Origin: Pseudomonadota bacterium
Lineage (GTDB): Bacteria; Pseudomonadota; Alphaproteobacteria; SHVZ01
DNA length: 64,000 nt
Direction: 5' to 3'
Assembly: GCA_016195085.1 (NCBI GenBank)
Contig: JACQAG010000042.1
Location: 1 to 64,000, forward strand
The notes beneath the pieces were generated by a model. It did no database searches, was not told where the DNA came from, and saw only the letters and a program-made list of their open reading frames with translations. A program made the position numbers and the translations under genes. Shown here piece by piece: positions 8,657 through 16,729 of the stretch. Positions within the stretch are counted from its first letter, which is position 1; the number at the start of each line of letters is the position of its first letter.

Positions 8657-8710
8657 TCGGCGTTATGCGCGCGAGCGAGGCATTGGCGAATACAGTGCGG
8701 AAACCCGTCG

Positions 8711-11700
8711 TTACGCGTGCACCAGATCCTGCAAGCGGCGGCTGGCGACGGCGAGCATGGCGAGATCGACGCCGGGGGCGGCCTTGATCTCCGAGAGGAG
8801 CCGGTCGGCGCGCTCCACCGCCGGCTTGTGCTGGTCGACCCAGACATCGAGGGATTTCGAGTTCTTCGAGCCGTTGCCCAGCACCTGGCGGGTCAGCGCC
8901 GTTTGGTGGCCGAAGAGATCGTCGGTCACCGCCGAGATCGCCTGGCGCGCCCAGGCGCCGGCGGCCGGCAAGGTCGATGCCGCATGCCGGAGCCAATCCA
9001 AGCCGAAGCGCTGGCCGACGGCGTAGTAGATGCGCGCCACCTCGATCACATCGCCCTCCAGGCGCACGATGTCGGGAGCGGCCGCGAGCCAATCGAGGCC
9101 GGCCACGCGCCAGGCCAGGTCCTTGACAACGCCCACGCCCGCGGCCGCCGCCGCGCGGGCTTCGAGCTCGATCCGCTCCGCCTCCGGCAGCACCTTTGCC
9201 AGCGCGTCGCCAAGGGCGGCCACCGCCGGCTGGAGCGAGCCGATCTCGCGCTCGACCGCGATGGGCGGGCTGCGGTGGCTCAACAGCCAGACCGTCACCC
9301 GCTCGACCAGCTGGTTCACCTCGCGGAAGAGCTTGAGCTGGATCTGGCTCGGCACCTTGGGGTCGAGCTCAATGAGATCTTGCCAGAGCCGGTCCAGGCC
9401 GAAAGCGCCCCGCGCCACCAGATAGGCCCTGGCGATCTCGGGCGCACCCGAGCCGGTCTTCTCCTGCATGGAGTTGACGAAGGTCGGCCCGAGCCGGTTC
9501 ACCATGCTGTTGGCGATCACGGTGGCGACGATCTCGCGGCTGAGGCGGTGCCGGCCGATCTCGGCGGGGAAGCGCTCGCGCAAGGCGTGGGGGAAGTACG
9601 CCGCGAGATCGACCGCCAGCAGCTTATCATCGGGCTGATCGGAGGCGAGCAGCGTGTTGTAGAGCGACATCTTGGAATAGGCCAGCAGCACCGCCAGCTC
9701 CGGCCGCGCCAAGCCTTGGCGCTGGGCCATGAGCTCGGCGATCGCCTCTTCGCTGGGCAAGCCTTCGAGCGCGCGGTCGAGGAGCCCGCTCCGCTCGAGG
9801 GCGCGGATGAGGCGGGCCTGATCCTCGAGACCGTCCACGCCTTCGGCCTGGGTCACCGAGATCGACAGGTTCTGGCCGATATTGTCCTGCAGCACGAGGT
9901 GACCGACTTCCTCGGTCATCTCCGCCAGGAGCTTGTCGCGCTGCTTCAAGGTGAGGTCGCCGGCGGCGACCGCCTCGTTCAACAGGATCTTGATGTTGAC
10001 CTCGTGGTCGGAGCAGTCGACGCCGGCGGAATTGTCGATGGCATCGGTGTTGAGCCGGCCGCCGGTACGCCCGTATTGGATGCGCGCCTGCTGGGTCATG
10101 CCGAGATTGGCGCCCTCGCCGATGATCGTGGCCTTGACCTCGTCGGCATTGACCCGGACCGCGTCATTGGCGCGGTCGCCCACTTCGACGTGGCGCTCGG
10201 CGCTCGCCTTGATGAAGGTGCCGATGCCGCCGAACCAGATGAGGTCGACCTGGCGGCGCAAGAGAACCTGCACCACCTCGTTCGGCGTCGCCTGCTCGCG
10301 CTCGAGGCCGAGCAAGGTCTTCGTCTCCGCCGAGAGCTTGATCGACTTCGCCTTCCGCTCGAACACGCCGCCGCCCTTGGAGATGAGGCTCGCGTCATAG
10401 TCGGACCAGGTCGAGCGCGGCAGGTTGAAGAGGCGCTGGCGCTCGGCGAGGCTCTTGGCCGGATCCGGATCGGGATCGAGGAAGATGTGCTGGTGGTTGA
10501 AGGCGCCCACCAGCTTCATCTTGTCCGAGCGCAGCATGCCGTTGCCGAACACGTCGCCCGCCATGTCGCCGATGCCGATGGCGATGAAGGGCTGGTTGGC
10601 GATGTCGATTCCGGCCTCGCGCGCATGGCGCTTGACGCTCTCCCAGGCGCCGCGCGCGGTGATCGCCATCTTCTTGTGGTCGTAGCCGGCCGAGCCGCCC
10701 GAGGCGAAGCCGTCCCCGAGCCAGAAGCCGTATTCCAAGGAGACGCCGTTGGCGATGTCGGAGAAGGTGGCCGTGCCCTTGTCGGCGGCGACCACGAGGT
10801 AGGGATCGTCCTCGTCGTGGCGCACCACGTCGGCGGGCGGCTTCACCTTGCCGGCGACGAAATTGTCGGTGATGTCGAGCATGCCGCGCATCATCGTCTG
10901 ATAGCAGCGCACCACCTCGGCCATGACCGCATCGCGGCCGCCTTCGGTGGCCGGACGCTTGACGAAGAAGCCGCCCTTGGAGCCGACCGGCACGATGACG
11001 GCGTTCTTCACCATCTGCGCCTTCATCAGGCCCAGCACCTCGGTGCGGAAATCCTCGCGCCGGTCGGACCAGCGGATGCCGCCGCGGGCGACCTTGCCGC
11101 CCCGGAGATGCACCGCCTCCACCCGTGGCGAGTAGACCCAGATCTCGACCAAGGGCCTGGGCAGCGGCAGCTCCTCCACCTTGTGGCTGTCGAGCTTGAA
11201 GGAGACGTAGGCCTTGGGTCCGCCGCCGGCGGCCGATTGGTAGTAGTTGGTGCGCAAGGTCGAGCGGATGAGATTGACGAAGCGCCGGAGGATGCGGTCC
11301 TGGTCGAGATTGGTCACCGCGTCCAGCGCATGCTCGATCTCGACGGTCAAGCCGGCGACCTCGGAAACGGCGTCCTTGCGCGCCTCGATGTCGAAGCGCG
11401 CTTCGAACAGCTTGACCAGGAGCTGGGCGATGCCCGGATTCTCGGTGAGCGCGTCCTCGATATAGGGCTGGCTGAAGGTGAAGCCGGTCTGCTTCAGATA
11501 TTTGGCATAGGCGCGCAGCACCACGACCTCACGCCAGGCGAGACCGGCGCCCAGCACCAGCCGGTTGAAGCGGTCGTCCTCGATCTCGCCGGACCACACC
11601 CGCTCGAAGGTGTCGTGAAAGCGCTGGCGCACCTTGGCGATGTCGACCTCGCCGGCGCCCCGCTGCCGCATGGCGAAGTCGTGGATCCACACATGCTTGT

Positions 11701-13537
11701 CGGTACCGCCGGGCTTGACCTCGAACGGCACCTCGCTGATCACCTTGAGCCCCATGTTCTCCAACATCGGAAGCACGTCGGAGAGCGGCACCGGGTCGCC
11801 CAGATTGAAGATCTTGAAGCGCAGCTCGCCGGGTTCCGCCTCGAGCGGGCTGTAGAGGTTCATGGCGAGCCGGCCGGTCTTCAAGACCTCATCGACGTGC
11901 TCGAGGTCGGGCAGCACCGACTGGCCGGGGAAGCGCTCGACATAGGCGGCCGGGAAGGCGTCGCAGAACCGGTGGAACAGCTCGAGCCCGCGCTCCTCGC
12001 CCTTGGCCTCGAGCAGGGCCTGCCTCAGCCGGTCGCGCCAGGAGCGCGCCGCTTCCACCAGCCGCTGCTCGACCGATTTGATGTCGATTTCGGGGATGGC
12101 GCCCGGCGTCGTCTTGACGATCACATGCAGGCGGGCCAGCACCGATTCGGTCAGCTGGGTGTAGAAACTGGTGACCGTGCCGTTGAACACCTGCTCGAGG
12201 ATGGCCTGGAATTTGAGCCTGAGGTCGGTGTTGTAGGAGTCCCGCGGCACGAACACGAGGCAGGAGACGAAGCGCTGGAAGTCGTCCTTGCGCACGAACA
12301 AGGCGATGCGCTGGCGCTCCTGCAGATTGAGGATGCCGACGCTGATCTCGTAGAGATCGTCGAGCCCCATCTGCAGGAGCTCGTCGCGCGGCAGGCTTTC
12401 GAGGATGGTGATGAGGTTCTTGCCGCTGTGGCTGTTGGGGGCGAAGCCGGAGCGCGCGATGGTCTCGTTGATCTTGCGCCTGAGGAGCGGGATGTCGCGG
12501 GGACTCTGGTTGTAGGCGACCGAGGTAAAGAGGCCGACGACCTGGGTCTGGCCGACGACGTTGCCGTCCTTGTCGAATTTCTTGACCGCGATCGAGTCGA
12601 GCGGCACCGAGCGATGCACGGTCGCCAGCCGATTGCCCTTGGCGATGACCAGCATCGCCGGCTTCTCCATGAGCCGGCGCAGCTCGTCGGGCAAGGTGCC
12701 GCGGTTCCGGAGGCCTTCGAAGACGTGGTAGGCGGAATCGCGCAGGATGCCGAGGCCGGACTCGGCCACCACCGCCATCTTCGCCTTGTCGCCCTTGCCC
12801 TCATAGAGATGCTCGCGGGCGCCCAAGAAGGTGAAGTGATCGGCTTCGAGCCAGCGCAGGAACTCGATCCCCTCCTTCACCTCTTCCGCCGGCAAGGGCG
12901 GCGGCGAGGCCTCGACCGCCTTGATCACGTCCACCACGCGCCCCCGCATCTGGCGCCAATCCTCGACCGCGGCGCGCACATCCTTGAGCACGCCCACGAT
13001 CGAGGCCTGGATGCGGGCGAGCACGTCGGGCGAGGTGCGCTCATCGACGCGCACCTGAATCACCGATTCCTTGCGGGCATCGTCGGCCTGCTTGGTCGGC
13101 GGCAGCAGCTCGAGGAGATGCCCCTTGGCGTCGCGCCTGGCGGCGATCACCGGATGGATCACCAGATGCACGTTCAGATCCTGGCGATTCAATTCGCCGG
13201 TGACCGAGTCGACGAGGAACGGCATGTCGTCGTTGACGACCTCGATGACCGTGTGGGTCGAGTGCCAGCCCACCTCCTCGAAGCGCGGATTGTAGACGCG
13301 GACCTTGGCTTCGCCCTTTTGATGGGTTTCGGCAAAGCGCCAGAGCGCGATGGCGGCACCGAAGAGCTCGAGCGGGTCGGCGCCGAGCACGTCGTCGGGC
13401 GGCACATTCTGATAGAAGCGCCGGATGAAGGCTTCGCCTTCCTGGCTCTTCGCCGCGGGCAGACGCTCGCGGGCAAGCCCGGCGACCTGATCGATAAGCG
13501 CGGCCTTGAGATCCTCGGGTTTCTGGCGCGTGGCCAT
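8711..13537 (-). CDS. NAD-specific glutamate dehydrogenase, large (180-kDa) class
   Basis: The 1608-residue enzyme converts glutamate to 2-oxoglutarate and ammonium with NAD+, feeding amino-acid carbon into the TCA cycle. Its length is typical of the GDH-180 class. The N-terminal half holds ACT-like regulatory regions. The central catalytic part shows KVARGGIRWSDRREDFRTEV, GSKGGFFVKRP with the active-site lysine region, and AIGIGDMAGDVFGNGML in the dinucleotide-binding domain. A helical C-terminal domain follows. The start is supported by GGGGAGA 8 nt upstream. A long ORF on the opposite strand of the same region is a codon-bias shadow. The gene is monocistronic and well placed to process amino acids released by the neighbouring peptidases. 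Confidence 0.97.
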   Translation of the reverse strand: MATRQKPEDLKAALIDQVAGLARERLPAAKSQEGEAFIRRFYQNVPPDDVLGADPLELFGAAIALWRFAETHQKGEAKVRVYNPRFEEVGWHSTHTVIEVVNDDMPFLVDSVTGELNRQDLNVHLVIHPVIAARRDAKGHLLELLPPTKQADDARKESVIQVRVDERTSPDVLARIQASIVGVLKDVRAAVEDWRQMRGRVVDVIKAVEASPPPLPAEEVKEGIEFLRWLEADHFTFLGAREHLYEGKGDKAKMAVVAESGLGILRDSAYHVFEGLRNRGTLPDELRRLMEKPAMLVIAKGNRLATVHRSVPLDSIAVKKFDKDGNVVGQTQVVGLFTSVAYNQSPRDIPLLRRKINETIARSGFAPNSHSGKNLITILESLPRDELLQMGLDDLYEISVGILNLQERQRIALFVRKDDFQRFVSCLVFVPRDSYNTDLRLKFQAILEQVFNGTVTSFYTQLTESVLARLHVIVKTTPGAIPEIDIKSVEQRLVEAARSWRDRLRQALLEAKGEERGLELFHRFCDAFPAAYVERFPGQSVLPDLEHVDEVLKTGRLAMNLYSPLEAEPGELRFKIFNLGDPVPLSDVLPMLENMGLKVISEVPFEVKPGGTDKHVWIHDFAMRQRGAGEVDIAKVRQRFHDTFERVWSGEIEDDRFNRLVLGAGLAWREVVVLRAYAKYLKQTGFTFSQPYIEDALTENPGIAQLLVKLFEARFDIEARKDAVSEVAGLTVEIEHALDAVTNLDQDRILRRFVNLIRSTLRTNYYQSAAGGGPKAYVSFKLDSHKVEELPLPRPLVEIWVYSPRVEAVHLRGGKVARGGIRWSDRREDFRTEVLGLMKAQMVKNAVIVPVGSKGGFFVKRPATEGGRDAVMAEVVRCYQTMMRGMLDITDNFVAGKVKPPADVVRHDEDDPYLVVAADKGTATFSDIANGVSLEYGFWLGDGFASGGSAGYDHKKMAITARGAWESVKRHAREAGIDIANQPFIAIGIGDMAGDVFGNGMLRSDKMKLVGAFNHQHIFLDPDPDPAKSLAERQRLFNLPRSTWSDYDASLISKGGGVFERKAKSIKLSAETKTLLGLEREQATPNEVVQVLLRRQVDLIWFGGIGTFIKASAERHVEVGDRANDAVRVNADEVKATIIGEGANLGMTQQARIQYGRTGGRLNTDAIDNSAGVDCSDHEVNIKILLNEAVAAGDLTLKQRDKLLAEMTEEVGHLVLQDNIGQNLSISVTQAEGVDGLEDQARLIRALERSGLLDRALEGLPSEEAIAELMAQRQGLARPELAVLLAYSKMSLYNTLLASDQPDDKLLAVDLAAYFPHALRERFPAEIGRHRLSREIVATVIANSMVNRLGPTFVNSMQEKTGSGAPEIARAYLVARGAFGLDRLWQDLIELDPKVPSQIQLKLFREVNQLVERVTVWLLSHRSPPIAVEREIGSLQPAVAALGDALAKVLPEAERIELEARAAAAAGVGVVKDLAWRVAGLDWLAAAPDIVRLEGDVIEVARIYYAVGQRFGLDWLRHAASTLPAAGAWARQAISAVTDDLFGHQTALTRQVLGNGSKNSKSLDVWVDQHKPAVERADRLLSEIKAAPGVDLAMLAVASRRLQDLVHA

Positions 13538-13661
13538 CGGCGTTCTCCCCCAACCGCAACGGGTCGGTTACCCCGCCCTTGTCGCGTGCGACTCCCTTAA
13601 CCTAGCCCATTGCCGGGCAAGGGACAAAGCCGCCGGCATTAGTGGCGAATTGCGTCAACCG

Positions 13662-13837
13662 TTGCCCCCACCCGTCGGGGACGGCCGCGCCGGATCCTCC
13701 CGGCGCGGCGTTGGGGACGGGAGGACCCGTCCGCAACCGTCCCGACCCTCCCCCAAGCAAGTTGGGGGAGGGAGTCGGAGGCGCACGTTCTAACTCCCTC
13801 CCCCAGCTCCGCTGGGGGAGGGCTGGGGTGGGGGCAA
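13662..13837. repeat. G+C-rich palindromic intergenic repeat, copy 4 (compound)
   Basis: This long copy has outer ends TTGCCCCCACCC and GGGTGGGGGCAA and at least three internal hairpins (GGGGACGG/CCGTCCC, CCCCCAAGCAAGTTGGGGG, CCCCCAGCTCCGCTGGGGG). It contains a GTCGGGGACGGCCGCGCCGG segment also seen in the copy near 43.5 kb. It sits just upstream of the glutamate dehydrogenase start and downstream of the cupin gene. Confidence 0.85.
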
Positions 13838-13842
13838 TCCGC

Positions 13843-14313
13843 TCAGCCCGCCTTGTGGATGCTGTCGACCCAAGCCACCGCTTCGGGCGGCTCGGCCGCG
13901 GCAATGTCGAGGTTGACCACCACCGGCTCCTGGCCGGAGCGCACCAGCACGCATTCGAGCGCTTCGTCTGCGAGCGCGTTGATCTCCTGGTGGGGCACAT
14001 AGGGGGGCACATAGATGAAGTCCCCCGGGCCGGCCTCGGCCATGAATTCCAGCCGCTCGCCCCAGCGCATGCGGGCGCGGCCCTTGACCACGTAGATGAC
14101 GCTTTCGAGGTCGCCATGGTGGTGGGCGCCGGTCTTGGCGTTGGGATGGATGGTGACCGTGCCGGCCCACAGCTTCTCCGCCCCGGCGCGGGCCCGGGTG
14201 ATGGCGGCGGCGCGATTCATCCCCGGGGTCTGGGCGGTGTTGGTGTCGAGCTGGTCGCCGGGAATGACTTTCACACCTTCCTCGCGCCAGTTCGGTGCAT
14301 GGTCATGAGCCAT
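13843..14313 (-). CDS. single-domain cupin protein
   Basis: This 156-residue soluble protein has one conserved beta-barrel cupin domain. Motif 1 is seen as GAHHHGDLESVIYVVKG, giving two metal-ligand histidines and a glutamate. Motif 2 is GDFIYVPPYVPHQEIN, giving the third histidine. The rest is short helices at both ends. Such proteins bind a divalent metal and may act as dioxygenases, isomerases or small-molecule sensors; the reaction cannot be told here. A short gap separates it from the small membrane protein gene upstream (start at 14548), and the two may be co-transcribed. Confidence 0.85.
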   Translation of the reverse strand: MAHDHAPNWREEGVKVIPGDQLDTNTAQTPGMNRAAAITRARAGAEKLWAGTVTIHPNAKTGAHHHGDLESVIYVVKGRARMRWGERLEFMAEAGPGDFIYVPPYVPHQEINALADEALECVLVRSGQEPVVVNLDIAAAEPPEAVAWVDSIHKAG

Positions 14314-14326
14314 CGCTTACCCCCGT

Positions 14327-14548
14327 TCAGCGTAGGATTCGTTGCAGGATGATCGCGCCGATGATGAAGGCGGCGATGCCCACCGAAAGCGCCAGCCCGA
14401 AGGCAAAGACGATGAGCGCCAGGCCGAGCGCCACGGCGCCGATGATGGCGGCGCCGATCATGAAGGCCAGGCGCTGCCAGAGGCTGGGCTCCAGCGGCGG
14501 GCGGCCCCGGTCGTCCCGGAGCGGCGGCAGGATTTCTTGCTGTGGCAT
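14327..14548 (-). CDS. small two-helix membrane protein (73 aa)
   Basis: The 73-residue product has a polar proline-rich N-terminus (PPLRDDRGRPPLEP) followed by two closely spaced hydrophobic segments (FMIGAAIIGAVALGLALIV and GLALSVGIAAFIIGAIIL). It is a probable inner-membrane hairpin with the N-terminus in the cytoplasm. No family is recognised with confidence. It lies 13 nt upstream of the cupin gene in the same direction. Confidence 0.65.
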   Translation of the reverse strand: MPQQEILPPLRDDRGRPPLEPSLWQRLAFMIGAAIIGAVALGLALIVFAFGLALSVGIAAFIIGAIILQRILR

Positions 14549-14765
14549 CGGTGTGGATGATCTCCTCGGGGCCGCCTCGGAGCCGGACGCGGCAAAGCCC
14601 AGGATATGGGGATCCGGGCGGCCCAGGGAAATGCCCAGGGAGGGTATGGGAGGGGATGATCCTCACCCCCAGGGAGGGGAATGCCAGGGGGGAAAAGCCG
14701 GTCCGGGGAGGCAGTTCAGTAATAATTAACTAAAATGCTCTTAGAATCCGCTCCAGGAGGACGCC

Positions 14766-14870
14766 ATGACCCTGGAAGAGGACGATGTCATCGCTGAGCG
14801 GCGCCAGAGCCGGGGGCGTGCGGGCCGCCTGATCGCGGCGGCACTGGTCCTTTCTGCATTTTCTGGATAG
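14766..14870 (+). CDS. possible 34-aa small protein or gene remnant
   Basis: An ATG 6 nt after CAGGAGG, the strongest Shine-Dalgarno sequence in this area, opens a 34-codon frame. It encodes an acidic start (MTLEEDDVIAERRQSRGRAG) and a hydrophobic end (LIAAALVLSAFSG). The pattern of charged N-terminus then start of a membrane helix suggests the truncated head of a small membrane protein. An AT-rich stretch upstream (14718-14745) could be its promoter. It is either a true small protein or the remains of a longer one. Confidence 0.4.
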   Translation: MTLEEDDVIAERRQSRGRAGRLIAAALVLSAFSG

Positions 14871-15026
14871 TTACCGTTAATTCACTACGAATTTGTTGCA
14901 ATTTTCACTGATAGGGGTACACAGAGGCCTCGCATGGTAGACTCCGCGACCCAGGGGGGAGGGGATGCGCGTCGCCACCGGACTCTCTTTTTGCGCCTCA
15001 ACCGCACGCATCGGCGTTGCCGCGCC

Positions 15027-15704
15027 ATGTCCGACGTCCCGGTAAAGCCGCTGGCGCCGCCGCCGGCGGACGATCGGCTGCCGCTGTGGGACATCGCCCG
15101 GCGCTGGGCCGGGGGCGACGAGGTCAGGGCAAAGCAGCTCTATGCGCGGCTCTGGGTCGGCTATTGGCGGGGCGAGTTCCTGGCCGAAGCCTTCCAATTC
15201 TGGGTTCGCGCCGCCCCCGACAAGGGCACCTTCGTCGCCATGCCGCCGACCGGACCGGGGGGCCTGTTTGGCCTCGCCGACGGCGAGGAGTCCCTTGGCC
15301 GGTTCGTTTCCGGCGTGGCCGAGCCGGGGTCCGCCGGCATCGTCGCCCTCGTCCATTGGAAGAAGGACGATTACGACCGCATCCGCTCGCGCCTGCTCCG
15401 GGTCTATATCGACGGCGCCCATATCACCCGGGCGGGGTTCCGCGCCTGGTGCGAGCGCACCGGCACGACGCCGCCGGATTTCTGGCCGGACGGGAGCGTC
15501 CTCCGGGATTTGCTGCAGGCCTGCCGGGTCTGGCTTGCCACCCGCAAATCGCTGCGCGGGGACGAGTCCCGCAAGATTCTGCAGGAGGCCGCCCAGAAGG
15601 AGCTGCCGGGCCTGAGCGACATGGATTTCCGTCAGGCCTTCCGCGATGTCTATGGCCGGAAGCCGCCGGAAACCGACCGGAACGCCACCCCCGCGATCGA
15701 CTAA
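15027..15704 (+). CDS. hypothetical protein of unknown family (~225 aa)
   Basis: The frame from 15027 encodes about 225 residues with ordinary amino-acid composition, no signal peptide and no membrane helix. Features are a Trp/Tyr-rich segment (LWVGYWRGEFLAEAFQFWVR), a middle WKKDDYDRIRSRLLRVYIDG that looks helical, and a C-terminal DMDFRQAFRDVYGRKPPET. I do not recognise a family. An in-frame ATG at 14934 would add 31 basic residues but lies in sequence unlike the rest, so the later ATG is preferred. It lies between two AT-rich stretches and could be acquired. Confidence 0.6.
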   Translation: MSDVPVKPLAPPPADDRLPLWDIARRWAGGDEVRAKQLYARLWVGYWRGEFLAEAFQFWVRAAPDKGTFVAMPPTGPGGLFGLADGEESLGRFVSGVAEPGSAGIVALVHWKKDDYDRIRSRLLRVYIDGAHITRAGFRAWCERTGTTPPDFWPDGSVLRDLLQACRVWLATRKSLRGDESRKILQEAAQKELPGLSDMDFRQAFRDVYGRKPPETDRNATPAID

Positions 15705-16020
15705 GGGCGCCTCGCCGGTCGCCCGCGGACATCGGGTGGCCCCATCTCTACACCGTTGATCCACAATCAATATTAGGCAGATATATCGGAATGATATATA
15801 CTGTTAACGTTTATTGACAGATATTCGAATCGTTATATCAGTACCTATTTTGTTCTGTGGATAACTGAAATGATTTGGGGATACATTTTCTCTCGGCGCT
15901 TTGGTTTTCCTGCACCACTATTGCTAATACAAAGGCTTAGAAAGTCCGGTCAGAGTAATAAAATTTCGACCCCTATCGCTTGCCGCGCTGGGTCATCCGC
16001 CAATAAACGGAGCAGCCGCC
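15705..16020. other. AT-rich island with a DnaA-box match
   Basis: About 250 bases here are strongly AT-rich against the G+C-rich surroundings, and no gene is visible. TGTGGATAA at 15856-15864 is an exact DnaA box (TTATCCACA on the minus strand). TGATCCACA at 15757-15765 differs from the consensus by one base. Between them are reiterated GATAT/ATATC words, a TTAAC, and one GANTC site. It may be a DnaA titration or regulatory site, a decayed replicon origin, or simply the promoter region of the next gene. Confidence 0.45.
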
Positions 16021-16556
16021 ATGCCAGCGACCGTCACCTGCGCCGTCGTCGACGGCATCGCCACCGTCACCCTCAACCGGCCCGAGCGCCTTAATGCGAT
16101 CAACCCGAGACTGCTCGAGGATCTGCTGGCGGCGCTGACGGCGTGCGGCGCGGACAAGGCGACCAAGGCGATCATCTTGACCGGCGCCGGCCGCGCCTTT
16201 TGCGCCGGTGACGATCTGAAGGAGTTCGGCGAACAGTCCCGCGACGAGAAGACCGTCCGCGCCTATGTCGAGCAGATCCAAGACGTGACCCGTGCCTTTC
16301 TCGGCGGCGGCAAGATGGTGATCGGCGCCATCTGGTGCCCGACGGCGAGGTCATGGCCACCGCGATGGCCACCGCACGGCGAATCGCCGCCTTGCCGCAA
16401 GGCGCAGTCGCCGATCTGCGCCAGGTCCTGCTCCATGCCCAAGACAGCGATCTGGCAGCGACCTTGGCGCTGGAGACGGCGGCCACGGTCCGTGGCTTCC
16501 TCGATCCCGAAAGCGCCGAACGGGCGCGGGCGGCGATCGCGGGCGGGCGGCGGTAA
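16021..16556 (+). pseudogene. enoyl-CoA hydratase/isomerase with internal deletion and frameshift
   Basis: The first ~104 residues match a crotonase-fold enoyl-CoA hydratase: IATVTLNRPERLNAINPRLL and AIILTGAGRAFCAGDDLKEF, an oxyanion-hole segment. After GGGKMVIGAI near 16330 the frame changes. From about 16331 the next frame gives VPDGEVMATAMATARRIAALP and continues to a TAA at 16554, which is the normal C-terminal third. The middle ~80-90 residues, including the second oxyanion-hole glycine and the catalytic glutamates, are missing. The original frame reads on into repeat sequence. The enzyme is almost certainly inactive. Confidence 0.85.
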
Positions 16557-16560
16557 CGAT

Positions 16561-16716
16561 TGCCCCCACCCTGACCCTCCCCCGCCGATGACAGCGAGGG
16601 AGGGGACAAGAGCGCCTCTCGTGCTCCCTCCCCCGCGGATGCCCGGGGAGGGTTGGGGAGGGGGGGCGCCGCACCCCCTCCCGAAGTCCACCCCCCGGAG
16701 GGTCAGGGTGGGGGCA
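16561..16716. repeat. G+C-rich palindromic intergenic repeat, copy 5
   Basis: TGCCCCCACCCTGACCCTCC and GGAGGGTCAGGGTGGGGGCA are exact 20-nt inverted ends. The centre holds further CCTCCCCCGC/GGGGAGG hairpins and a CACCCCCTCCCGAAGTCCAC segment that recurs in similar form near 50.3 kb. It lies between the broken hydratase and the S9 peptidase 3' end. Confidence 0.9.
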
Positions 16717-16729
16717 TCGTGCCGCCCGT

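Noticed and set aside
8630-13600. A 1656-codon open frame on the plus strand
   Set aside because: It lies exactly opposite the glutamate dehydrogenase gene, its translation is His/Asp/Gly-rich with no domain, and it is explained by strong G+C third-position bias on the real gene.
15705-16020. Chromosomal replication origin
   Set aside because: Only one exact DnaA box is present and none of the usual origin neighbours (dnaA, dnaN, hemE, parAB, gidA) lie nearby, so a functional origin is not supported.
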